In this document: piece after piece, positions 1 through 8,161 of the stretch
Layout of the letters: each line of letters starts with the position of its first letter
Position numbering within the stretch: position 1 is the first letter of the stretch
Source of the DNA: Paenibacillus sp. FSL H7-0737
Lineage (GTDB): Bacteria; Bacillota; Bacilli; Paenibacillales; Paenibacillaceae
DNA: 64,000 bases
Assembly (NCBI RefSeq): GCF_000758545.1
Contig: NZ_CP009279.1
Location: forward strand, 3,844,001 to 3,908,000
Direction of reading: 5' to 3'
The notes under the pieces: generated by a model
Seen by the model: only the letters and a program-made list of their open reading frames with translations
What the model was told of the DNA's origin: nothing
Databases searched by the model: none
Translations under genes and position numbers: made by a program

Positions 1-70
1 AGAATAATTTATCGAATGATTAAATGACATACTAGCTATGACTAAGCAAAACTTTTAGGAGGTGTCACCG

Positions 71-2158
71 TTGACAAAGAGTACAGGCAAACGCCTGCTT
101 GAATACGCATTGACCGCAAAAAAAACCTTTATCGCAGCCCTTCTACTCCTCTCCATCGGGGTAGCGGCTGAACTGGCAGGTCCATTTATTGCCAAAAGCA
201 TGATTGACAATCATATGTTGGCCATCGAAAAGCCTTATTTTAGTACTGCATCACCTGATGAGGCAGTTCAGTATAACAACGCTTATTACAAACGCGGAGA
301 CCGATTTGAACCCGGGGAAGCTAAGGGTCAAGAAATTCGCATTCTTCAATCGGGACGAAGTTTCTACTTTATCAATGAAGCCGTAACACAGTCCGATGGT
401 GAGAGAAAGTTCAGTAATGGTGAAATGCATATCACGCGCGGCCAGGACGAAGTCATCTATCCTGCGGTTAAACTTTCAGCGGATGAACTGTTTGATTTTT
501 ACAAACCTGAGCTCCCTGGTATTTATCAGCTGGTCGGTTTGTACGCTATCTTCCTGGTCATCTCGATCTTTGCCGAATTCGGTAAAACCTATTGGCTGCA
601 ATCTTCGGCGAATCAGGTAATCCGAAAACTACGAACAGATGTGTATGCGCATATCCAGCGACTTCCGGTTTACTTTTTTGACAACTTGCCAGCAGGTAAG
701 GTAGTGTCACGTGTAACTAATGATACTGAGGCGATAAAGGATCTATTTATTGCCGTTCTCTCTAATTTCAGCACTGGTATTATTAATATTACTGGTGTAT
801 ACATCGCCTTGTTCTTGCTCGATGTTCGGCTAGGTCTGATCAGCTTGTTCATCATCCCGATTCTTATTCTTTGGATCGTGCTCTACCGTAAAATCGCTAC
901 AAAATACAATACGATCATCCGCTCACGTCTGAGTGAGATCAACGCTATCATTAATGAATCTATTCAAGGAATGTCCATTGTTCGTATATTCCGCCGTCAG
1001 AAGCAGCTTGGTGAAGAATTTGAGCATCTGAACGATGACTACTTGAAATATCAGAATAAAATGCTGAATCTGAATGCCTTCACCTCCCACAACCTGGTGA
1101 ACTCTCTACGCAGTCTCTCTTTTGTGATGGTGCTTTGGTATTTCGGACATGGCAGTATTACGGGTTCTACATTTGTATCTTTAGGTGTTCTATACGCCTT
1201 CGTCGATGTGCTTGGACGTTTGTTCCAACCGATTACAGGTATGGTGAATCAGCTTGCAAATCTCGACACTTCTATGGTGTCTGCGGGTCGTGTGTTTACT
1301 CTTATGGATGAGCCTGGGGAGAATGTTACCGATGGTTCCATGCCGCGCTATAAAGGAAAAGTGGAGTTTAAGAACGTCTCTTTTGCTTATAAAAAAGACT
1401 TCGTCCTTCGCGATATTTCCTTTGAAGCACGCCCAGGCGAAACTGTTGCTCTAGTAGGTCACACCGGTTCCGGAAAAAGCTCGATCATCAACTTATTATT
1501 CCGGTTCTATGATCCACAGAAAGGTGAAATCACGATTGATGGCCAGAAGGTTACAGATATTCCGAAGCAATGGCTACGCAATCACATGGGGATTGTTCTT
1601 CAAGACCCTTACCTCTTCACTGGCACTATTGCTTCCAATGTCAGCCTGGGGGATGAACGAATCTCACGCGAACGGGTTGAACGGGCTTTACGGGAAGTCG
1701 GAGCAGATAAATTGCTGGCCCACCTTCCTCAAGGTTTTGATGAACCGGTTATTGAAAAAGGGAGCACCCTTTCTGCAGGTCAGCGGCAATTGATTTCGTT
1801 TGCCAGAGCGCTCTCCTTCGACCCAGCTATTCTGATTCTTGATGAAGCTACCTCCAATATCGACACGGAGACAGAAAGCGTCATTCAAGATGCATTAGAA
1901 GTCCTCAAAAAAGGACGCACCACATTCATCATCGCACACCGTCTTTCCACGATACGCAGTGCAGATCAGATTCTTGTTCTGCATCATGGTGAGATTGTAG
2001 AGCGCGGTAGCCACGATGAGCTGATGGCACTCGGCGGTAGATACTTCCGGATGTACCAGCTACAAGTAGGTGCTGGTTCTAACAGCATAGACAATAACAA
2101 TGGTGCACCCTCCCGACCTTCGTTAGGCAGCTTGCAACCATCGTTAGAGAAGATGTAA
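71..2158 (+). CDS. ABC multidrug exporter half, BmrD/YheH-like
   Basis: Type IV ABC exporter half-transporter of about 695 residues with fused membrane and ATPase domains, placed in the cell membrane. The N-terminal half has the transmembrane helices, with a long hydrophilic insert (about residues 50-150) between the first two. That insert is typical of BmrD (YheH), the larger half of the heterodimeric BmrCD drug exporter. The ATPase half shows Walker A GHTGSGKSS (near 463), signature LSAGQRQ (near 567) and Walker B ILILDEATSN (near 588), all intact. The start chosen is TTG at 71, eight bases after AGGAGG at 57-62; a GTG at 62 lies on the ribosome binding site itself and is unlikely. A BmrC-like partner would be expected just upstream, outside the window. 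Substrate cannot be read from the sequence. Confidence 0.88.
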   Translation: MTKSTGKRLLEYALTAKKTFIAALLLLSIGVAAELAGPFIAKSMIDNHMLAIEKPYFSTASPDEAVQYNNAYYKRGDRFEPGEAKGQEIRILQSGRSFYFINEAVTQSDGERKFSNGEMHITRGQDEVIYPAVKLSADELFDFYKPELPGIYQLVGLYAIFLVISIFAEFGKTYWLQSSANQVIRKLRTDVYAHIQRLPVYFFDNLPAGKVVSRVTNDTEAIKDLFIAVLSNFSTGIINITGVYIALFLLDVRLGLISLFIIPILILWIVLYRKIATKYNTIIRSRLSEINAIINESIQGMSIVRIFRRQKQLGEEFEHLNDDYLKYQNKMLNLNAFTSHNLVNSLRSLSFVMVLWYFGHGSITGSTFVSLGVLYAFVDVLGRLFQPITGMVNQLANLDTSMVSAGRVFTLMDEPGENVTDGSMPRYKGKVEFKNVSFAYKKDFVLRDISFEARPGETVALVGHTGSGKSSIINLLFRFYDPQKGEITIDGQKVTDIPKQWLRNHMGIVLQDPYLFTGTIASNVSLGDERISRERVERALREVGADKLLAHLPQGFDEPVIEKGSTLSAGQRQLISFARALSFDPAILILDEATSNIDTETESVIQDALEVLKKGRTTFIIAHRLSTIRSADQILVLHHGEIVERGSHDELMALGGRYFRMYQLQVGAGSNSIDNNNGAPSRPSLGSLQPSLEKM

Positions 2159-2163
2159 TCGAT

Positions 2164-2198
2164 CCCCTGAGTCACATCCTGTGATTCAGGGTTTTTCT
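2164..2198 (+). terminator. Rho-independent terminator of the exporter gene
   Basis: Hairpin with arms CCCTGAGTCAC and GTGATTCAGGG (one mismatch), followed by five T. It sits six bases after the exporter stop codon and separates it from the next gene. Confidence 0.8.
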
Positions 2199-2265
2199 AT
2201 ACTTGATATTAGAACGTTTGTTCTGTAAAATGAAAAATAATACATATAGGTGAAGGAGGCATTTG

Positions 2266-3519
2266 ATGCGTACATACACTATAACTAAGAAGCAAGCTCG
2301 ACTTTTTCTCCTGGCTCACCAAAAGTTAACTAGGAGCGCTCTACCTGCAGGTAAACTTAGTATTTATGATTATGTTCGTCACGTAGGCTGTATCCAATAT
2401 GATCCACTTAACATCGCAGGCCATAACCATGAGCTTGTCCTCCAAGCACGAGTTCCCGGTTTCACACCTGAGCAAGCCCAAGAGCTACTGTATCAAGACC
2501 GACTTCTAATAGATGGCTGGGACAAGAACATGTCCATTTATTGTACAGAGGACTGGCCTTATTTTAAACGCAGAAGAGAGGCATCAGCCACACACCATCG
2601 GGCCAATGAGCCAGTAATGGCTACAGTAGAACAGGTTCGTGGAGAGCTATTAAAGCGCGGCCCCCTCTCCTCTCTGGATCTAGATGGTAAGGATAAGGTG
2701 GATTGGGCTTGGGCTCCGGCTAGATTAACCCGGGCCGCTTTGGAAAGTATGTACTTTTGGGGGGAAGTAGTCGTTCATCATCGTGTTCATACCCGTCGGT
2801 ATTACGATTTCACTGAACGCCTGCTTCCTCATAATCTTTTAAACACTGAAGACCCTAACCCCACTGATGAACAATTTCATGATTGGTATGTGCTACGTAG
2901 AATAGGTAGCATCGGACTGTTATGGAATAAATCTGGCGATGGATGGCTTGGAATTTCTGGTCTAAAGAGCAAGGAACGTACTGAAGCGATTCAAAGACTG
3001 TTAATGGCAGACAGTCTCAGAGAAGTTCTAGTGGAGGGTATTAAGCTTCCACTCTACATCCGTAGCATGGACGCTCTAACTTTAGAAGCTGTAATACAGC
3101 AGGAGTCTGAAGATGCTGAAAGTCATTCAAGTTATTCGTTTGCGGCTGTCTTAGCTCCACTCGATAACTTGATATGGGATCGAGAGCTGATCCGACAATT
3201 ATTTGGATTTCATTACCGCTGGGAAGTCTATAAGCCACCCTTGGAACGGGAGTATGGTTATTATGTACTGCCTATATTATATAATGATCGTTTTATTGCG
3301 AGATTTGAACCGGTGATGGATAAGAAGAGCCAAACATTGAACATTATGAATTGGTGGTGGGAACCCGGTGAACACCTAACGCCAGAGATGCTTCCGGCAT
3401 TAGGCGAAGCTCTATCTGCACTGTCACGCTGCGTTAGAGCTTCTAAGATTCATTTTAGACCGGAGGTTGTAGAGGAGTGCGGATTAGAAGGGTTATTAGT
3501 GCAAAGTTTCCTCTTCTAA
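2266..3519 (+). CDS. YcaQ/AlkX-like winged-helix DNA glycosylase (HTH_42 family)
   Basis: About 417 residues, the usual length of the HTH_42 (PF06224) family, whose E. coli member YcaQ is a DNA glycosylase that unhooks interstrand crosslinks and removes alkylated bases. The key QxD motif is visible as QYD at residues 44-46 within HVGCIQYDPLNIAGHNHEL, the expected site. C-terminal winged-helix regions follow, with PIEW-free, WWW-rich text near the end (NWWWEPG). The start is ATG at 2266, six bases after AGGAGG; the TTG one codon earlier is too close. It is a single gene whose end overlaps by 24 bases the end of the convergent gene on the other strand. Real substrate is inferred from family only. 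Confidence 0.82.
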   Translation: MRTYTITKKQARLFLLAHQKLTRSALPAGKLSIYDYVRHVGCIQYDPLNIAGHNHELVLQARVPGFTPEQAQELLYQDRLLIDGWDKNMSIYCTEDWPYFKRRREASATHHRANEPVMATVEQVRGELLKRGPLSSLDLDGKDKVDWAWAPARLTRAALESMYFWGEVVVHHRVHTRRYYDFTERLLPHNLLNTEDPNPTDEQFHDWYVLRRIGSIGLLWNKSGDGWLGISGLKSKERTEAIQRLLMADSLREVLVEGIKLPLYIRSMDALTLEAVIQQESEDAESHSSYSFAAVLAPLDNLIWDRELIRQLFGFHYRWEVYKPPLEREYGYYVLPILYNDRFIARFEPVMDKKSQTLNIMNWWWEPGEHLTPEMLPALGEALSALSRCVRASKIHFRPEVVEECGLEGLLVQSFLF

Positions 3520-3960
3520 CCCCAGTTTCGTGAACATTTCTGTACAATAGCCTTGTAATTTGATCTCTAGCCTTCTTGCTTTATTTTTGAATCGTTTTAA
3601 CTCCTCAATCATTTTCGCCCTTCCAGCGGGGGTGAACGTTTCTTGTATCCGTTCCTTGAAATAATCATGAACGATATGGTTACGCTGCTTCCACACTTCT
3701 TCTAGCTGAGCGGTTTCTTGCTCTGAGAAAGGAAAGTGATGCTGAATTTCTTTGATGAGTTGACCGAGAGAATTGCTGAGTTTTCGCTGATACAAATCAG
3801 TCAGATCTGCTTCAGTGGGCGTCTTCCCTTGTGATAATTTGGTGAGCAATAACAAATTGGTCAACTGCTGTTCTAGAGCTTGACCATAATAAACTGCTAG
3901 TCCAAAATACGCAAATAACTCCTTGGATTGTTCACTCTCTGGTACTTGTGTATGCTTCAT
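3496..3960 (-). CDS. HEPN-like small alpha-helical protein, function unknown
   Basis: 154 residues, predicted soluble and mostly helical. Residues 93-98 read RNHIVH, which fits the R-x4-6-H signature of HEPN domains, often metal-free endoribonucleases, and the motif follows a long helix as in that superfamily. I do not recognise the exact family. No nucleotidyltransferase (MNT) partner lies next to it, so a toxin role is only one possibility. ATG at 3960 follows a GGAGGGG ribosome binding site. The 3' end overlaps the convergent glycosylase gene by 24 bases. Confidence 0.6.
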   Translation of the reverse strand: MKHTQVPESEQSKELFAYFGLAVYYGQALEQQLTNLLLLTKLSQGKTPTEADLTDLYQRKLSNSLGQLIKEIQHHFPFSEQETAQLEEVWKQRNHIVHDYFKERIQETFTPAGRAKMIEELKRFKNKARRLEIKLQGYCTEMFTKLGLEEETLH

Positions 3961-4115
3961 CTTTCCCCTCCACTTCTGTTCGGCCTGCCAGAGCTATAAT
4001 AAACTGATATCATCCAGGTGAATCGGAGAAGTTTATGTTCGCTTCATATCTACTGTTAATTCTCCAGTTCCCTACATATTTCCTCTTCTAGAAACGAAAT
4101 TTAATCTAGCCTTGT

Positions 4116-4162
4116 GCTAAAAAGAAAAACAGACCATGCTGTACATCCACAGCAATGGTCTG
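4116..4162 (-). terminator. Terminator of the copper-storage gene
   Basis: Imperfect hairpin, arms CAGACCATGCTGT and ACAGCAATGGTCTG with one bulge, loop of six. Read on the minus strand it ends in a T-rich run (the A-rich stretch at 4116-4129 on the plus strand), so it terminates the gene at 4202-4549. Confidence 0.7.
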
Positions 4163-4201
4163 GTCATTTGCTTATTATATAGTTAGGTTGGGTATACAAC
4201 C

Positions 4202-4549
4202 TTACGCGTATACTTCAACCGCATCGCTAATCAAACGGCATGCCTCAGCACATCTACGGCAGGCATCAATACATTCCTGACAATGTGTATGTATATGCTT
4301 GCTGCTTTCATCTGCACAGGCTTCACAAATTTCGGCACACAGACGGAGAATTCCGGCTACAAACGGACTTTGGCGAGTCATCGCTTGTACGGCATATGAA
4401 CAAATATCCGCACATTCACGATCTAGCCGCATGCTTTCACGCAGAGAAGCAAGATCATATTCTTTTAGGCTTGAGACATAGCTATAATTACAGGCATTCA
4501 TACTTTCTAAACAAGCGTCAATGCACTCCTGATATTGAATTCGGGTCAT
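4202..4549 (-). CDS. Four-helix-bundle copper-storage protein (Csp3/YhjQ-like)
   Basis: 115 residues with 13 cysteines (9, 13, 20, 46, 50, 71, 75, 78, 90, 93, 97, 100, 104), most spaced three or four apart as expected for side chains lining the core of a four-helix bundle. This is the pattern of the Csp family (DUF326 in older annotation), which stores many Cu(I) ions. No signal peptide is present, so it is the cytosolic Csp3 type. ATG at 4549 is nine bases after AGGAGG. It is monocistronic with its own terminator; a COG0523 metallochaperone follows upstream on the same strand, which suggests a metal-handling neighbourhood. Confidence 0.85.
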   Translation of the reverse strand: MTRIQYQECIDACLESMNACNYSYVSSLKEYDLASLRESMRLDRECADICSYAVQAMTRQSPFVAGILRLCAEICEACADESSKHIHTHCQECIDACRRCAEACRLISDAVEVYA

Positions 4550-4643
4550 AGCCTTAAACCTCCTGTATTTTTATAGGGTATGCGATACTATTAACCTACA
4601 AGATTAGGAATGAACCATTACAACTTCTGACAAGGAGATCTGA

Positions 4644-5669
4644 TTATAGACTTCTCTTAACTGTACTAGGACGAACGAAGGTACGTCCCTCCATCTCCAG
4701 TAATCTAGTGCGCAGTTCATTTGATGAGAAATGTTCGCCGATAAATACGGCAACGTCAGGCACTTCGCCTTGTGGTGTGATTTTCATAAAATCAGCTTCA
4801 CGATAGGCATATTGGAAAAGAAACCGGCTGGAGGTGTCATTAAAGGTCACAATACCTTTAGCTCTATAAACATCACGTGGCAATTCCTTAACGAACTGTT
4901 CGAATTCTTCACTGTTTACTGGACGTTTAAAATAATGTGTGTACGCCATCACATGATCGTGGCTAGTATGTGTGCCACCAGTAGTGTGTTCATCTTCATC
5001 ATGCATGAAGCTTTCGCTCGCGTCCTTAACCTCTTCCAGCTGTTTATCCGTAAGAACTCCACCTGCATCACGCAGCAGTTCCTCCGGTTCCACCTCACAA
5101 CGCACAGTTGGCAGAATGGGTGCATAAGCGTTCCATTTCCGCAGTACAGCGTTAACCTCCTCCGCCTCTTCAGCGGTTACACGGTCAACTTTATTCAATA
5201 GCAAGACAGAAGCGCAGCGAATCTGCTCCTGCATCAAACGATAAGTTGCCCCCTGTTGTGCGCGATACAGTTCAAGAAGATGCGCGGCGTCAACGACGGT
5301 GATCAAGCTTTTCAGTTCTACTTTTTGATACAACGAAATCTCGGTTACGCCATCCACAATTTCCAGCGGATTGGCAGCGCCTGTTGCCTCGATCACTACG
5401 ACATCCGGAGTCTCTTTCTTGATCAGTGTTGCGAGTTCTGTACTAAGATCACTTCGGATAGAACAGCATATGCATCCACCAAGTAGTTCTGCCATAGGGA
5501 CAGTTTGCTCAACTAGCAATCCATCTAAATTCACTTCACCCAGCTCATTCATCACGACTGCTGGGCGTAAACCCTGATTTTTCCAATGATCTAGTAGGCG
5601 CTGCAGCAGTGTTGTTTTGCCGCTCCCCAGAAATCCTGACAATATATACACAGGTACGACCTGTTCCAT
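4644..5669 (-). CDS. COG0523 (CobW/ZigA/YciC-type) metal-chaperone GTPase
   Basis: 341 residues, cytosolic P-loop GTPase of the G3E family. Walker A is GFLGSGKTT at 12-20. The COG0523 metal-binding CxCC motif is GCICC at 65-69, and the NKVD GTPase specificity motif appears mid-protein. Between the GTPase and the C-terminal CobW_C domain is a histidine- and acid-rich linker (about residues 222-245) that could bind zinc or another divalent metal. Members deliver metal, often zinc under starvation, but some serve cobalt or nitrile hydratase. No convincing Zur box was seen upstream, so the metal is uncertain. ATG at 5669 follows GGGGAG. Confidence 0.82.
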   Translation of the reverse strand: MEQVVPVYILSGFLGSGKTTLLQRLLDHWKNQGLRPAVVMNELGEVNLDGLLVEQTVPMAELLGGCICCSIRSDLSTELATLIKKETPDVVVIEATGAANPLEIVDGVTEISLYQKVELKSLITVVDAAHLLELYRAQQGATYRLMQEQIRCASVLLLNKVDRVTAEEAEEVNAVLRKWNAYAPILPTVRCEVEPEELLRDAGGVLTDKQLEEVKDASESFMHDEDEHTTGGTHTSHDHVMAYTHYFKRPVNSEEFEQFVKELPRDVYRAKGIVTFNDTSSRFLFQYAYREADFMKITPQGEVPDVAVFIGEHFSSNELRTRLLEMEGRTFVRPSTVKRSL

Positions 5670-5841
5670 GTTTCATCGCTCCCCAGCAAATTACAGTTAT
5701 GTGTAGCGAGTGTACTACATGCGCGCGAAGCACGCAAGCGGCACCCCAAATTCCTGCTGAATTTTGTGAGTACAAGTAAGCTTGTCTTTACTTCTGCCAT
5801 ACCCTATCATGATAACATCTCTAATCTAGGAGTTGAGCCAT

Positions 5842-6354
5842 TTGTCATCTGTTGAAGAACATCGGAAAGAAGCGCCTCAAACCGTTTCCTGCTATATCAT
5901 TACTGTCTCGGACACCAGAACTATTGAAACAGATACCGGAGGAGCTTTGATTAAATCTATGCTCGAAAAAGCCGGGTATGAAGTGATAGGCAGCACCATT
6001 ACGAAAGATAATTATCAGGATATTCGTGAGCTATTGTATAAATGTGTTGACCACGCCGGAATAGAAGCTGTACTCCTGACAGGTGGAACAGGGATTTCTC
6101 CACGGGATACGACGTATGAAGCTGTTGCCTCTTTGCTAGATAAAACATTACCCGGCTTCGGTGAAATTTTTCGGATGCTAAGCTTCACAGAGGACATCGG
6201 TTCGGCAGCTATTCTTAGTCGAGCCATTGCAGGCACCATGGGAAAGACCGCTATCTTTTCTATGCCTGGCTCTACTGGAGCCGTAAAACTGGCTATGGAA
6301 CGGTTAATTATCCCGGAACTTCGCCATGTTATGCGTGAAATTTACAAGCGTTAA
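5842..6354 (+). CDS. moaB: Molybdenum cofactor biosynthesis protein MoaB/Mog family
   Basis: 170 residues, a single MoCF_biosynth domain that adenylylates molybdopterin before metal insertion. The family signatures are visible: SDTRT near the N-terminus, the TDTGG strand, LLTGGTGISPRD in the middle and FSMPGSTGAVKLAM towards the end. TTG at 5842 is nine bases after AGGAG; the TTG at 5833 directly abuts the ribosome binding site and is rejected. It stands alone, divergent from the COG0523 gene. MoaB and MogA cannot be told apart with certainty from sequence alone. Confidence 0.87.
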   Translation: MSSVEEHRKEAPQTVSCYIITVSDTRTIETDTGGALIKSMLEKAGYEVIGSTITKDNYQDIRELLYKCVDHAGIEAVLLTGGTGISPRDTTYEAVASLLDKTLPGFGEIFRMLSFTEDIGSAAILSRAIAGTMGKTAIFSMPGSTGAVKLAMERLIIPELRHVMREIYKR

Positions 6355-6453
6355 GCAAATACCCATTTTTAAATACAATAGACAAACAACCAAGCAGGCT
6401 TTTGTTCTGTGCGTATAATACGGTAAGTCCACACACAAAAGGAGCTGAAGGAA

Positions 6454-6666
6454 ATGTCTGAATGTCCAAAATGCCCGGCCCAAACGGTTACTGACCCACC
6501 TAAAGTGGTTTATCAAGATCACTTCCACCCACAAGTAGTAAATGTGATTCATCCAGTTGAAATCGTAAGACGTCACCACTGTGTACCCGTACCTCGCCAT
6601 TGCTACACTTATTCTGTTAAAGATGTATTTGTGGATAACTCCATGATGCCTAGAGGCGGAAGATAA
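6454..6666 (+). CDS. CotD-family spore coat protein
   Basis: 70 residues, rich in His, Cys, Pro and Val. A repeated HPxVVNVIHPVE-like core and the HHCVPVPRHCYTY segment match the short inner-coat CotD family of Bacillales. ATG at 6454 has AAAGGAG upstream and a second purine run. A TATAATA-like element about 35 bases upstream (near 6413-6421, CGTATAATA) resembles the mother-cell sigma-K -10 element with one mismatch, which would fit late sporulation expression. A strong terminator follows. Confidence 0.75.
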   Translation: MSECPKCPAQTVTDPPKVVYQDHFHPQVVNVIHPVEIVRRHHCVPVPRHCYTYSVKDVFVDNSMMPRGGR

Positions 6667-6703
6667 CTTTACTTCACAACACTATTAAAGGTCCCCTATA
6701 TGT

Positions 6704-6750
6704 GAGAGACAGACCCGTGCAAAATGCATTGGGTCTTCTCTCGCTTTTTT
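6704..6750 (+). terminator. Terminator of the coat protein gene
   Basis: Long hairpin: GAGAGA, AGACCC and TGCA pair with TGCA, GGGTCT and TCTCTC, followed by GCTTTTTT. Confidence 0.85.
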
Positions 6751-7197
6751 CTGTAGAAAACATTTGACTGCTTGTGTATTATTCTATTTTCATAGATTCG
6801 CTGCTCTGTGTATTTAGATTATAATCCCAGAGGCTGTCGGACCCAGTTGACATTATTCGCTAGTTTTCAGCCTTTTTAGAAGAGTTTCGGACTTCAGAGT
6901 CCCTATTTCTTCGAAAAGGGCTCTTTTTTGTTGTTTTTCATGCTAATAGCTGCACTGGAGTCCGTTAACATTTGAAATGTGTGAAAAAGCTGCGTTTAAG
7001 ATCAACTGTGTCCGATTTTGACTTTTCACGCGTAAATATCCCTTCATAAGTCGTAGTTTAGTGAATAACCTCCATTTTTATATGATCAAGGGATCTGTGG
7101 ATTAAATGTTTTCAACCGTTCAAACTCATATATCTTCCGCAGATAGTAGGGTTCCTTCTCATTCTCTCTTTCAAACACACCCATGTATCCAACCTCA
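6751..7197. repeat. Gene-free stretch with degenerate intergenic repeat
   Basis: No gene was found. The stretch at about 6870-7020 carries fragments such as TTTCGGACTTCAGAGTCC, AATAGCTGCACTGGAGTCCG and GTGTCCGATTTT. Related fragments in another arrangement occur at about 39650-39790. They look like worn copies of a dispersed intergenic element; its ends cannot be set from one window. Confidence 0.4.
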
Positions 7198-7791
7198 TTA
7201 AAAAAAAACGTATTCCAATGTAACCCGCTGATCTGGGCGGTTAGATTGCCAATAATAATGTAATTCTAACGGAGCCTCATACCATAACCAATCTAAATCC
7301 TTAATTGCTACATCTCTATGCTGGAGAACCCATATACTGAAGGCTACATGAGGATCCTCTACAGGTATTTCTGACTTTGGATTATTATCTTTTAATTGAT
7401 TTGCTGACGTCCGAAGTACATCGTTAATATCTGATTCGACGGAAAATTGTGAAACGGATTTAATCTGATTAAATTGCTCAGTATATTTATTAGCCTTCGT
7501 TAGCTCATGGATTTCATTCAAACTAATCTTAGGACCATAGAAAATAACACAGACACTAATCAACCCAAAAATAAGTGCTTTTGAAAAAAGAAACTGCTTC
7601 TTTTTTTTCATAACAATCAATCCAATGATAAAACCCACAGGAATCAGTAACCCAAAGAAATTGACGTAGAACTCACAAAGTAAAAAAGCCCCAATAATTA
7701 ACGCCCAATCCTTTAATCTCAATGTTTTTCGCTGATCCCAATAGGACACTAGTAAAGAAACAATAAAACAAATCCAAAAGATCCAGCTCAT
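7198..7791 (-). CDS. Membrane protein of unknown function
   Basis: 197 residues. The first 85 residues hold about three to four hydrophobic segments separated by a KKKK stretch; the remaining 110 residues are hydrophilic and contain several Trp-Tyr pairs. I do not recognise the family. ATG at 7791 is nine bases after AGGAGGA, so translation is well supported. It is AT-richer than its neighbours and stands beside a likely gene remnant, so this may be a small accessory patch. Confidence 0.6.
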   Translation of the reverse strand: MSWIFWICFIVSLLVSYWDQRKTLRLKDWALIIGAFLLCEFYVNFFGLLIPVGFIIGLIVMKKKKQFLFSKALIFGLISVCVIFYGPKISLNEIHELTKANKYTEQFNQIKSVSQFSVESDINDVLRTSANQLKDNNPKSEIPVEDPHVAFSIWVLQHRDVAIKDLDWLWYEAPLELHYYWQSNRPDQRVTLEYVFF

Positions 7792-7886
7792 TAAAATCAG
7801 TCCTCCTCTCTCCTACATTCTCCATATAATACCACATCCAAGGTGGCACCAAGAGGACTCCCAGCATGTCTTACAACTCCAAATGA

Positions 7887-8099
7887 TTACTCAGCCCTTA
7901 AAAAAGAATCTGGATAATTGGCTACAAATTGAATCATGACATCAGAGATCTCCCATCTAAAGAAGGACGCTTTGTGAATTCTGTTCATAAGCATTCCGAT
8001 CTTCCGAACCCTTGAACCCCCCTGAATCTCCTGTACAGCATCCACATACGAAGTATTAGCGATAATTTTGACGTATTTAATGTCAATGACAAATCTGTT
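7887..8099 (-). pseudogene. Orphan open frame, likely gene remnant
   Basis: An open minus-strand frame of about 70 codons between stop codons. It ends with a coding-looking stretch (residues reading MNRIHKASFFRWEISDVM then IQFVANYPDSF) but has no good start or ribosome binding site. It may be the tail of a truncated gene. Family not recognised. Confidence 0.3.
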
Positions 8100-8113
8100 C
8101 TATAAAGTTAAAT

Positions 8114-8147
8114 AAAAAATAACCCGACAGACTAGTCTGCCGGGTTA
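8114..8147 (-). terminator. Terminator of the oxidoreductase operon
   Basis: Hairpin AACCCGACAGACT / AGTCTGCCGGGTT with one mismatch, followed on the minus strand by a T-rich run. Confidence 0.8.
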
Positions 8148-8161
8148 TGAATCATTATATT

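Noticed and set aside
62-70. GTG start for the ABC exporter at 62
   Set aside because: It lies on the AGGAGG ribosome binding site; TTG at 71 has correct spacing.
4731-5201. 156-codon plus-strand frame inside the COG0523 gene
   Set aside because: It lies entirely opposite a convincing conserved gene and has no ribosome binding site or family text.
7673-7867. 64-codon minus-strand frame upstream of the orphan membrane gene
   Set aside because: It overlaps the real gene and its ribosome binding site in another frame and looks like a shadow.
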